The notes under the pieces: generated by a model
Told to the model about the DNA's origin: nothing
The model's input: only the letters and a program-made list of their open reading frames with translations
Database searches by the model: none
Program-made: the position numbers and the translations under genes
Origin: Macrostomum hystrix
Taxonomy: Eukaryota > Platyhelminthes > Macrostomidae
NCBI GenBank assembly: GCA_950097015.1
Contig: CATNEN010000005.1
Span: 868,001 to 932,000, forward strand
Reading direction: 5' to 3'
DNA: 64,000 nucleotides
Shown here: one piece after another, positions 22,366 to 33,821 of the stretch
How the letters are laid out: each line of letters starts with the position of its first letter
Position numbering within the stretch: the stretch's first letter is position 1

Positions 22366-25300
22366 ATGGCCAGTAAAGATGACAGTGTGTCTCACACCCT
22401 GACTAACTCGGAGATCAGTCGCTACAGTCGGCAGCTGATTATGCCAGAGATTGGCGTCAGGGGCCAGATGGCATTGAAATCCAGCAGGGTGCTGATTATA
22501 GGGGCCGGCGGTTTAGGCTGCCCAGCTGCCATCTATCTCTCTGCGGCTGGTGTTGGTTAGTTTATTTTCTATTTATTATCCATTGTAGGTCATTGATGGG
22601 TCAAATATGACCCATAATTTCATAAATATTTAAATAATCAATTTTTTGGTTAGTAACAGTACGGAGTCTTTAGAAAGCCACTCGCCCTTCCATTTTTAAT
22701 TGTTAGACTTATTTTCTTCAATCGCAGGCTATATTGGCATAGTGGATCACGACTCGGTTGAGTTGAGCAATCTTCATCGACAGATTCTGCATACTGAGGC
22801 TGCAATCGGAACACCGAAGGCACAATTTGCTGCTGAACAGTGCCGCAGGTAAGACTGATCCCCATCCAGTGACTGATCCCCATCCAGTTACTGATCCGAG
22901 CCAGTTTCTAATCCCCATCCAGTTACTGATCCCAGCCAGTTTCTAATCCCCATCCAGTTACTGATCCCCATTAAGTTACTGATCCCCATCCAGTTTCTGA
23001 TCCCCATCCAGTTTCTGATCCCCATCCAGTTTTTAATCCCCATCCAGTTACTGATCCACATCCAGTTTCTGATCAACATCCAGTTTCTGATCCCCATCCA
23101 GTTTCTGATCCCCATCCAGTTACTGATCCACATCCAGTTACTGATCCCCATCCAGTTTCTGATCCCCATCCAGTTTCTAATCCCCATCCAGTTACTGATC
23201 CCCATCCAGTTTCTAATCCCCATCCAGTTACTGATCCCAGCCAGTTTCTAATCCCCATCCAGTTACTGATCCCAGCCAGTTTCTAATCCCCATCCAGTTA
23301 CTGATCCCCATTAAGTTACTGATCCCCATCCAGCTTCTGATCCCCATCCAGTTTCTAATCCCCATCCAGTTACTGATCCCCATCCAGTTTCTGATCCCCA
23401 TCCAGTTACTGATCCCAGCCAGTTTCTAATCCCCATCCAGTTACTGATCCCCATTAAGTTACTGATCCCCATCCAGTTTCTGATCCCCATCCAGTTACTG
23501 ATCCCCATCCAGTTTCTGATCCCCATCCAGTTACTGATCCCAGCCAGTTTCTAATCCCCATCCAGTTACTGATCCCCATCCAGTTTCTGATCCCCATCCA
23601 GTTTCTGATCCCCATCCAGTTTCTAATCCCCATCCAGTTACTGATCCCCATCTAGTTATTCCACATTAGGCCACTTATATTCTCTAATAAATTTTTCTCC
23701 TCGCTGATTTTCAGACTAAACTCTGCCATAACTGTGGAGCCAATTGTCGCAAAGTTTACTAACAAAGTTGCCATGGATATTGTTCGTCGGTGAGTACTTG
23801 TCTAATTACTGGCAGTCTCATTTTAGAATAATTGACATGCTAAGTCAATTTGAATATTTCCAATGTCGCTTTCAGCTTCCATCTAGTGCTAGACTGTACA
23901 GACAATGTGGCAACTCGCTATCTGATTAACGACGCCTGCGTATTGGCCGGCAAGCCGCTGGTTTCAGGGGCCGCACTGGGCCTAGAAGGCCAGCTCTGCG
24001 TTTATAATCATCGCGGCGGGCCCTGCTATCGTTGCCTGCATCCATGTCCGCCACCGCCCGACACTGTGGTCTCCTGCTCTGAGGGTGGCGTCCTCGGACT
24101 CGTGCCGGGCATAGTCGGCAGCTTGCAGGTGAGGGCTGAAATTCTTGGCGCTTCAATTTTGGCTTAGCATATAATATATTTCCTTTCCAAATTGTATTCC
24201 CTGATCATAATCCGTTTCCTCATCAGTATTCACTATTTTAACCAATCCTCTATTATTGATCCAAATCCCTTTTTATTGTAATCCCATTACTGATCCCAAT
24301 TCCACTATCAATTGTTCTAGGGCTGTTCTAATAAATATGTTTTCCGAGACTTTTAATTCAGAAATTGTCTTATGACTATCTTATGAGTGTCTTTAGTTAT
24401 GCATTTTAAATTCAAATTTAAATTCAAATTATATATTCAATATGGCCGATATTTATGCTTTCTATTTACTTGCACTTAGAACTTTACTGTACTTTACTGT
24501 ACTCGTATTACTTATGTAAGTACTCCTTATCAGTCCTCATCATTCTTCCCTGTAAAAAAATCGGCTGCTTCTTCGGCGGGTTTTTTGTGCAAAATAGGAG
24601 TGGAATCTACCCAAATCCCCCCTATCTCGCAAGAGTTAAAGAAACCACCCAGGAAGCAGCCGATGTAACCGTAAATTGTGCGGAAACCGCCGAAGAATCA
24701 CCCGAACCAGTGGCCCATGGGACAACCAGAGAATTATTTACGGGCGATTCCTCGGCGGTTTCTGAGCATGGAATCTTCCGAACTGGAGGATTCTTTGGGT
24801 GATTCCATTTCGCCACCAAGAAGCACCGAGAAAACGCCCAGTTGGGTAGATTCTAAGCATGGAATCATCCGATTGGTATGTTTCCAGCGGTCGGCTGTTT
24901 CTTTTTCTGGAAACACCGCAGATTCCAACTGGAATCACCCAAAGAAACATCCCTATTTTTTAGCGGGTTTATCACTATTTATCCGTCTTTATCCATCTTT
25001 AACGCTCTTTATCAATATTTTTAAGTATTGTCTCTCTTCAGTTATTCTTCAATCGATCTTAAATTATTCTTCAGTCGGGCTTAGCAGTGGATCTAGGGTT
25101 ACAGCTCTCGTTTCACTTTATTAACTTCTTTTTCTGAATGTCTCTTAAATTAACTTTAAGGCAAACACTTCACTATTTAAAAAAAATTATTTTTCTAAAC
25201 GTTATTCTTACATGGCAAAAACGTCAACTTCTACTCCCTCTCACAAGTCTCACACGTTTATTTATACCTATTCTTCGCGTCCCTCCTCAAGTTTCTCCAC

Positions 25301-27150
25301 TTCAGTAAAAATTTTATAAATTCGGTGCATTAAAACAAAAGTGGTGCATTTAAACAAAGTATTTATTTTGAGGAAAGCTGTATCTAAGAAAAAGGCCCTA
25401 TTTCACAATCCTACTCTCATTAATTAAAAATTTCACCCTAATCCGATTTTTCCTAATACCATTTTTTATCCTAATCTTATACTCGATCCTAATCCCATTG
25501 TTGATCTGAATCCCATAACTGATCTAAATTACACTATGGATCCCAATCCCATTTCTGATCCCAATCCCATTTCTCACCCCAATCCCGCTGTTGATTCTAA
25601 TCCCACTGTTGATCCTAATCCTATAGCTGATCCCACCCCAGATCTCAATCCCGCTACTAATAATCATTCCTTATCCTATGTGAATTCTCATTTCTTAGAC
25701 TACTCCCACTTTTGATCCGAATCCCCTTTCTGATCGTATTATAATTTTTATCCCAATCCTAATCCGATTTTATAAGTCAAATTGGCATTTAAACCCTCGT
25801 GTATCACTTATAGGCCCTCGAAGCAGTCAAAGTGATTCTTCAAGGCATCGAGTCGAATAAAGAACAGGAACTAGAGCAGGTAGGCAGTCTATCTGCACCT
25901 CGGCAGCAGCAGCAGCAGCAGTCGACGAAGCATCAGCTGCGCCTGTTCTCGGCACCAGACGGCTCGCTCCGCTGCGTGGCCATTAGAAAGCGCTTGCCAA
26001 GCTGTGAGGTCTGCGGCCGCGAGCCATGCATCGCGGACGTTCGCGCCATAGACTATGAAGCATTCTGCGGCCTGCCGGCCTGCGACATTGTGACACCCAG
26101 GACCCCGGTGCCTGGCCAGGCTCGAGTTAGCGCGACCGAGTTTGCCAGGGTTTGTTTCAGTTTTATTCTTTCTCTCTTTGGGATTTCTTATCCTGGATAT
26201 TGGTCGGGAGTTCGAATCTCTTTACTATTGAGTTTTGAGAATTTTCGCTTTACTATCGTTTTTAAACCAGGTCTACTTCGCAGCCAGGGAGTCAGCCGAG
26301 CCGCACCTGCTTCTAGACGTTCGACCCGAATGCGAATACGCAATCTGTCGCTTGCGCGGCAGCCTCAACCTGCCCCTGTCCCGTCTGGCCCAGCCTGTTG
26401 GCAAAGCTCTGCTGTTTGAAGCTCTGCAGCCTCTACTGAATGGTATCGGCGATGCTGCTGGCGACTACGGTGGCGGCAGCCGTGACTCCCTGCTGCCCGG
26501 TTGGTTGCTGTGACTCGAATGACATTTGGCTGTTTAGGATCTTGTGGATGGGGATCTGGATATTTTAGACAGTGATTTGAATATTGTAGATGGGGATTTG
26601 AGTCTTGTAGATAGGGATTTGAATCTTGTAGATAAGGATTTGAATATTGTAGATAGGGAGTTGAATATTGTATATGGGGATTTGAATATTGTATATGGGG
26701 ATTTGAATATTTTAGATCTGGATTTGAATATTGTCGATTAGGATTTTATTCTTGTAGATGGGGATTTGAGTCTTGAAGATAAGGATTTGAATCTTATGGG
26801 TGAGGATTTTTGTCTTGTAGATGAGAATTGGAATCTTGTAGATTGGGATTTTAACTTTGTAGGTGGGGATTGGAAACAGTTTAGTTAGGATCTTTGCGTT
26901 GTAGATATGAATAATTACAGAATGTTGTTAGATTGAATATAAACTCATTTTTAAGATCCTTTTATACACAAATATATTCTCCCTGTCTTAACGCACAGTG
27001 TACATAATCTGCCGCCGCGGCAACGACTCCCAAGTGGCTGTTCGCATACTGCAGGAGCAGCTGGCTGGCCGACCATGCCGACTAGTTGACATTGCCGGCG
27101 GCCTTACTGCCTGGGCTGCCCAAGTAGATAAAGAGTTTCCTATCTACTGA
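22366..27150 (+). CDS. MOCS3: MOCS3/UBA4 adenylyltransferase-sulfurtransferase
   Basis: Seven exons: 22366-22555, 22728-22848, 23715-23789, 23876-24128, 25814-26149, 26271-26499, 26999-27150. All phases join, giving 451 residues (human MOCS3 has 460). The N-terminal E1-like domain has the ATP loop [10 protein letters not shown], the [13 protein letters not shown] segment, the [20 protein letters not shown] region, a zinc Cys pair CYRC and the catalytic Cys in VVSCSEGG. A second Cys-X2-Cys pair (CEVCGREPC) follows. The C-terminal rhodanese domain has [16 protein letters not shown] and the active-site loop CRRGNDSQ, and ends FPIY. The enzyme adenylates and thiolates the C-termini of URM1 (for tRNA wobble-uridine thiolation) and MOCS2A (for molybdopterin) in the cytosol. 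All catalytic residues are present, so the gene looks intact. Introns 2, 4 and 6 carry repeats. A possible AATAAA lies at 27587. Confidence 0.96.
22850..23658. repeat. Minisatellite, 18-bp unit
   Basis: About 45 copies of tgatccccatccagtttc with variants ttactg and ccagcc. It fills intron 2 of MOCS3. Reading frames on the minus strand (MGIRNW repeats) are artefacts of the 18-bp period. Confidence 0.95.
24548..24967 (+). mobile_element. 420-bp interspersed element, copy 1 (in MOCS3 intron 4)
   Basis: A second copy at 46923-47340 in the same orientation differs by only about a dozen changes. The ends form an imperfect inverted repeat: ccctgtaaaaaaatcggctg against cccgctaaaaaatagggatg. The interior has several shorter palindromes around ggattc/gaatcc. 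There is no coding potential. The class is unknown. The high identity implies recent spread. Confidence 0.8.
25440..25760. repeat. Degenerate minisatellite
   Basis: Imperfect copies of gatcccaatcccatttct-like units in intron 4 of MOCS3. Scattered further copies occur at 24200-24320. Confidence 0.7.
26535..26900. repeat. Minisatellite, 21-bp unit
   Basis: About 17 moderately diverged copies of gatttgaatattgtagat plus ggg/agg. It lies in the last intron of MOCS3. Confidence 0.9.
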
Positions 27151-27890
27151 GAAACCTGTTTTTTTGTTTAAAACCAAAAAGTTTGAATTTCGCCAAGTCT
27201 ATATAAACTTTTTTCCGTCATATTTTCGTTCTAAAATTTGAAGATCAATTTTGTAACAATATGTGCGCCTTTCTACTATTCGATATTTTTGGTCAGTAGT
27301 ATGTTTAACACAAAATTCATGGTATATAGTTTAAATTGAGAAAAGGCTTTATTTTTTAAATACTTGTATTTTACTTATTCCTGACCCTAAAACAGTTTAT
27401 TATCAAGGTTTTTTTGGTTAAGGTTATTTCTTATCATAATCTTTCTCTTATTGTCAAGTGAAATTTTCTATCTTGCCCTAATCTGCCCTTTAATGTACAT
27501 ATTTTATCTGAGGCCGATAGCTTTAGTCTGCTCTGATTGGCTGAAGTGAAACCCCCCTGACCACAACCCCACAGGAAGGATTAGAGAATAAACAAAAGTA
27601 TAGTATCGTAGGCATTGTGAATCGTTGCTTTTAATATAACCTGAAGGCTTAAATTCAACAGCTTATAAAAATAAATTCAATGTCTTATCCTAATCTTTTT
27701 TACTTTAGATTTAATGTAACATTTTTATGTATCCAGTCTGCTGTGTTAGTAACAGTTCCCTGTAAATATGTTTATTTTTCTGCCTTTTCAGCTTTTCATA
27801 GCACCGTTGTGTTCAATTTACTCATTTGCTAATGTTTCTACCATTTTTAAAAGTACATATAAAGAAACTAAGTGGCTAGCAGAATGTTGA
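27151..27890. other. 3' flank of MOCS3; no gene seen
   Basis: AT-rich. A candidate poly(A) signal AATAAA lies at 27587-27592. Nothing else recognised. Confidence 0.5.
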
Positions 27891-27894
27891 AATA

Positions 27895-29055
27895 TAGAGT
27901 GGGATTTGGATCAGGGATGTGAATGGGATTTGGATCAGGAATGTGATTGGGATTTGGATCAGAAATGTCATTATGATTTGGATCAGGGGTGTGATTGGGA
28001 TTTGGATCAGGGATGTAATTTGGGATTTAGAGTGTGATTTGGATCAGGAATGTTAGTGGGATTTGGATCAGAAATGTGATTGGGATTTGGATCAGGGATG
28101 TAATTTGGGATTTAGAGTGTGATTTGGATCAGGAATGTTAGTGGGATTTGGATCAGAAATGTGATTGGGATTTGGATCAGAAATGTGATTGGGATTTGGA
28201 TCAGAAATGTGATTGGGATTTGGATCAGGATGTAATTTGGGATTTAGAGTGTGATTTGGATCAGGAATGTTAGTGGGATTTGGATCAGAAATGTGATTGG
28301 GATTTGGATCAGGGATGTAATTTGGGATTTAGAGTGTGATTTGGATCAGGAATGTTAGTGGGATTTGGATCAGAAATGTGATTGGGATTTGGATCAGGAA
28401 TGTGATTGGGATTTGGATCAGGGATGTAATTTGGGATTTAGAGTGTGATTTGGATCAGGAATGTTAGTGGGATTTGGATCAGAAATGTGATTGGGATTTG
28501 GATCAGGGATGTAATTTGGGATTTAGAGTGTGATTTGGATCAGGAATGTTAGTGGGATTTGGATCAGAAATGTGATTGGGATTTGGATCAGGGATGTAAT
28601 TTGGGATTTAGAGTGTGATTTGGATCAGGAATGTTAGTGGGATTTGGATCAGAAATGTGATTGGGATTTGGATCAGGAATGTGATTGGGATTTGGATCAG
28701 GGATGTAATTTGGGATTTAGAGTGTGATTTGGATCAGGAATGTTAGTGGGATTTGGATCAGAAATGTGATTGGGATTTGGATCAGGGATGTAATTTGGGA
28801 TTTAGAGTGTGATTTGGATCAGGAATGTTAGTGGGATTTGGATCAGAAATGTGATTGGGATTTGGATCAGGAATGTGATTGGGATTTGGATCAGGGATGT
28901 AATTTGGGATTTAGAGTGGTATTTGGATCAGAAATGTGAGTGGGATTTGGATCAGGATTGGGATTGGGATTTTGCGCGGGATTTGGATCAGGAATGTGTT
29001 TAAAATTTCGAGTTAGATTTTATTCAAGAATGGGATTGGGAATTTGAGTGGGATT
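27895..29055. repeat. Minisatellite with higher-order structure
   Basis: The basic unit is about 24 bp (gggatttggatcagaaatgt plus gatt). It is organised into larger blocks of about 86 bp, or 86 plus 24, each marked by taatttgggatttagagtgt. The right end decays after 28,920. The array lies between MOCS3 and the Aurora kinase gene, about 500 bp before the Aurora start codon. Confidence 0.92.
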
Positions 29056-29552
29056 AGGATAAATAAATGTGAATCAGATCGGGATTGAAATTCAGATAAT
29101 CATTAGGAATAAGATAAGGAACGGGATTAAAATGTCAATAGGTATTGCGATTATAATTAATCTTTGTATCATCAATAACAATAGAATTACGATTCGATGT
29201 GGGCTTAGGATCGGGATTGGAGTTCGGATTCAGATTGGATTTGAGATATAAAATATTCAAAATCAGAAACGCCTTGTGTCGCATCATTTATTTACACAAT
29301 TTAGATGCTATAGGACATTTAGGTATTAAAGGTAAGAAAGGTAAACGTATCAAAATTATCGATTCGTCCTTGTTTTACTATGTAGAATGTAGATGATTAT
29401 CCCTATAGTCTATGGCAGCAAAAAGATGCCGAAGTGTTTCTATAAAAAACTATTTTTTTCAGTAGCACACAGATTGAAGCCAGCTCAGAGTGACCATTGA
29501 ATTGAAAATATAATTAGCGGATCTATTGCCACAGTCGGCAGCGCACTCCGCC

Positions 29553-32500
29553 ATGGACAAAGTCAGTAAGAAGGCCGACGAAGTCAAAAGACCTGCGCCC
29601 GCTACTGCAGGCGCCGCTAACGCCGCTTCAACTCATTCCCATCTGACTCAGTCGCACTCTTATCGATTGCCAACGCAGCAGCAGCAGAAACAGCAGCAGC
29701 AGCAGCCGACGATGACGTCAAGACTGCACACGCTGCTGAAACCTTCAGCGGCCACTTCGCGCCTACCACCTGGCACATCTGTAGCGGTGTCTGGCCCTGC
29801 CAAGGAGAACAGGCGGCCCGCTTATGCGGCGTCAGCTGCGACTGCACCCGCCGCCACTGTCGGAGGTCGCTATCATCAGGCTGCAGCGTCGCGTCCTGCC
29901 GCCGCTGTCGCCACCGGCGCAGCTGCCAAATCCGCCGCCTCTGCTGCCGCCGCTGCCACCGCTGCGGCCGCCGCTAGACTAAGGGCCGCCGCCGCCGCTT
30001 CAGCCGCCACCAGCTCTGCTTCTTCAACAGCCGTGCCAACCTCGGAGCGATTGAAACAACTAGCCGGGTCAGCTTCCGGAGCTTCTTCGGCAACTCCTGC
30101 TTCCACGGTTGCAGTCAGCAAGCTTCAGCAGGAGAAGCTGCGTTCAACATCTAATATAGATGCTATTCGAGCTAAACTCAAGCAGGCTGTTCCACCACCG
30201 GCACCGCCTGTTGCCGCCGCCGCTGCCGCCAATGCGGACGCCAACGATGGTGGATCTTCCAGATCCTCCGAGGTTGAACTGAACCAAGTCAAGCTTGAGA
30301 ACAACGGCCCAACAGGTGATATTAATCGCGAAGGTAAGGAGACACTCAGCGATACAATCTGCCGACTGCACGCTGAAGCTCCAGACGACGCGTCAAATGA
30401 CGAAGATGAGGATCTAGAGGCCAAGAAACAGCAGCAGCAAAAGCAACAACAACTGCAGCAGCAGCAGCAGCAGCAACTGCTGGCTCAACAACAGGCACAG
30501 CGTCAGCGCAATGAGCAATGGTCAATTAACGACTTCGACATCGGACAGCTGCTTGGCCGCGGTAAATTTGGCTGCGTTTTTCAGGGCCGCGAGAAACGAT
30601 CGCGTTTCCTAGTGGCCATCAAGATTCTGTTTAAAGCTCAGATCACCAAGTACAAGATTCACAATCAGATTAAGCGAGAAATCGAAATACAGAGCCACCT
30701 GCAACATCCGAATGTGCTGAGATTGTACGCCTATTTTCACGATCCCAAACGAGTCTATCTTATTCTGGAATTTGCTAGCGGCGGAGAACTCTTCAAGGTG
30801 CTGTCAGCCGCTACCAGATTCAGCGACAGGCGGGCTGCCACCTACATCTATCAGCTGTTACACGCGCTGCGCTATTGTCACTCTTTGAAGGTCTATCATC
30901 GCGATATTAAACCGGAGAATCTCTTATTGTCTGGCAGCGGGGCGCTCAAGGTAATTGCTGAGACAATCACGTTTTTGTGTTCATGTTATAACACAATCTT
31001 TTAGCTGTGTAGACACTATATGAAGCTGGTTAGTTGCAATTGTAAAGCTGTTAGATACAATTTTTTAGTTGTTAAATAACCTGTCAGCTGTTGGATACAA
31101 TCTGTCAGCAGTTAGACACACAATCTTTCAGCTGTTAGACACACAATCTTTCAGCTGTTAGACACACAATCTTTCAGCTGTTAGATGCAATTTTTTAGTT
31201 GTTAAATAATCTGTCAGCTGTTGGATACAATCTGTCAGCAGTTAGACACACAATCTTTCAGCTGTTAGACACACAATCTTTCAGCTGTTAGACACACAAT
31301 CTTTCAGCTGTTAGACACACAATCTTTCAGCTGTTAGATGCAATTTTTTAATTGTTAAATAATCTGTCAGCTGTTGGATACAATATGTCAGCAGTTAGAC
31401 ACACAATCTTTCAGCTGTTAGACACACAATCTTTCAGCTGTTAGATACAATTTTTTAGTTTTTAAATAATCTGTCAGCTGTTGGATACAATCTGTCAGCA
31501 GTTAGACACAATCTTTCAGCTGTTAGACACACAATCTTTCAGCTGTTAGACACACAATCTTTCAGCTGTTAGACACACAATCTTTCAGCTGTTAGACACA
31601 CAATCTTTCAGCTGTTAGATACAATTTTTTAGTTTTTAAATAATCTGTCAGCTGTTGGATACAATCTGTCAGCAGTTAGACACACAATCTTTCAGCTGTT
31701 AGACACACAATCTTTCAGCTGTTAGACACACAATCTTTCAGCTGTTAGACACACAATCTTTCAGCTGTTAGACACACAATCTTTCAGCTGTTAGACACAC
31801 AATCTTTCAGCTGTTAGATACAATTTTTTAGTTTTTAAATAATCTGTCAGCTGTTGGATACAATCTGTCAGCAGTTAGACACACAATCTTTCAGCTGTTA
31901 GACACACAATCTTTCAGCTGTTAGACACACAATCTTTCAGCTGTTAGATACAATTTTTTAGTTTTTAAATAATCTGTCAGCTGTTGGATACAATCTGTCA
32001 GCAGTTAGACACACAATCTTTCAGCTGTTAGACACACAATCTTTCAGCTGTTAGATACAATTTTTTAGTTTTTAAATAATCTGTCAGCTGTTGGATACAA
32101 TCTGTCAGCAGTTAGACACACAATCTTTCAGCTGTTAGACACACAATCTTTCAGCTGTTAGACACACAATCTTTCAGCTGTTAGACACACAATCTTTCAG
32201 CTGTTAGACACACAATCTTTCAGCTGTTAGACACACAATCTTTCAGCTGTTAGACACACAATCTTTCAGCTGTTAGACACACAATCTTTCAGCTGTTAGA
32301 CACACAATCTTTCAGCTGTTAGACACACAATCTTTCAGCTGTTAGACACACAATCTTTCAGCTGTTAGACACAATCAGTCAGCTGTTAGACACCATCAGT
32401 CAGTAATATTGCTATCTGTACATTTCGCCGCTACTGCTGTTGCAGATGGCCGATTTCGGCTGGTCGGTGCACTCTCCCGGCTCTAACCGGACCACAGTTT

Positions 32501-32889
32501 GCGGCACGCCAGACTACCTGCCGCCAGAGATGATCGCCAACCGGCCCTACGATCATCGCGTCGACATTTGGGCCACCGGCGTGTTGACCTACGAGTTCTT
32601 AAGCGGTGCTCCGCCATTCGCCGAGACTAACGAGCAGCGCAAGATGTCTAAGATTGTTCGCGGCGAGTTTAACTGGCCCAGGCATTTCCTCCCCGAGGCT
32701 AAATCGTTCATTGGTTCGATTCTGCGAGTCAGGCCCGAGGATCGGGCTAGCCTGGAACGGCTGATGACTCACCAGTGGATTGAGAATCACGCAGAGAAGG
32801 TTCTAGACAGAGGGCCAGATCTCACTGGCGAGGCGGACAGGCTGGCGGCGTCTGCTGCTGCTGCTGCTTCAGGTGGTTCTCGCGCTTGA
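29553..32889 (+). CDS. AURK: Aurora-family mitotic Ser/Thr kinase
   Basis: Two exons, 29553-30950 and 32446-32889, phase 0, giving 613 residues (vertebrate Aurora A has about 400). Residues 1-325 are low complexity, with Gln runs (41-51 and about 291-325), long Ala tracts and a KEN degron at 84-86. The kinase domain begins near residue 326 with LLGRGKFGCVF, then VAIKILFK (catalytic Lys near 357), HRDIKPENLLL (near 449), MADFGWSVH (DFGW, typical of Aurora) and the activation loop RTTVCGTPDYLPPEM with the activating Thr at about 483. Auroras drive centrosome maturation, spindle assembly and chromosome segregation. The KEN box suggests APC/C-Cdh1 turnover. The sequence alone does not separate Aurora A from B. 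The start ATG (gccATGG) is chosen as the first in-frame ATG with good context. The single intron is a minisatellite. Confidence 0.95.
31010..32405. repeat. Minisatellite, 23-bp unit, in the only Aurora intron
   Basis: About 60 copies of acacaatctttcagctgtta plus gac. They are interrupted at regular spacing by a longer variant block containing caattttttagttttt, which gives a higher-order pattern. The last 11 units before 32380 are almost identical. The array makes up nearly the whole 1.5-kb intron. Confidence 0.95.
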
Positions 32890-33821
32890 TTTACAATTTA
32901 TCGAATCCATCGATCAACAATCTACTTGATTCTATTTGTAGAATGTATGTTAGTCACATCTAAAGTTTCTTTTATAATTCCCATTTATATGTAACGTACT
33001 GGGAGTAGATGACGAGTCATCGTATTATCCTAATGCGGCCATAGTTACTCCAGCCGTTTACTTTTCTCTTTATATTTAATTTTTTTTTTCAAAGCCATTT
33101 GAAGTTTTATTTGCTCAGTGGGCTCAGCATTTCTTAACTGTAATTTACAAGGCTAAGTTTTTATAACACTGGTTAATTAATTTACCTGCTAAAATCTTCT
33201 ATTTCTGTATCATTTTTTATCTGCCTTTCATAGCTAAAATATTTCTTACAAGCAAAAAATTCGTTTATGCAGAAAACGCAGTTAAAAACAACTGAATAAT
33301 ATTTTTTCTGTAATTTTTCTAAGCATTTTCTTGGCTTTATCATTGTGTAGTCATTAGTGTTATTTTATAATTTAAACATTTTGTTTAAATGGTGCTACTT
33401 CAAGTAATCTTTATATTACTAAAAACGAATTGCAACTATTCCGTTTTTATTTCCATATTCTATTTTGTCGCTCGCATATGATTTGCTGAAATTATTAATG
33501 TTCTGTTAGCTTGAATTTAGCCTATTCTCAAAGGCTTTCACTTGGTCTGTTAGCTGTCTATTTATAACACTGCATGCTGCTGAAGTGTCATAAAAATTAT
33601 AATCGCAAATTCGTTTCCAGTTTCTTAGACAAAAACTTTATCGTTGACTTGAAAATCGACAGTCTTTTATCAAGTCTTGGGGACTGCCAGCCGACGCCTA
33701 GACATTTAGACCAGTGGTCAAACTTGAAACGTCTGAACAAGAGGTCGCGAGTTCGAGTCTGAAAATCGGTTCCAGGTAACCATTGTATTTTATGAAAATT
33801 CAACGCTTTAAAAACATTGAA
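32890..33821. other. Intergenic sequence between two convergent genes
   Basis: The 3' flanks of the Aurora (+) and LRR-Ig (-) genes. A decayed tRNA-like stretch lies at 33710-33770 (B-box-like gcgagttcgagtctg). No gene recognised. Confidence 0.5.

Noticed and set aside
22850-23658. CRISPR-like regular repeats
   Set aside because: Units are contiguous tandem copies with no unique spacers, and the window is an animal nuclear genome.
33700-33780. Possible tRNA gene
   Set aside because: Only a B-box-like gcgagttcgagtctg is convincing. The A box and cloverleaf are missing.
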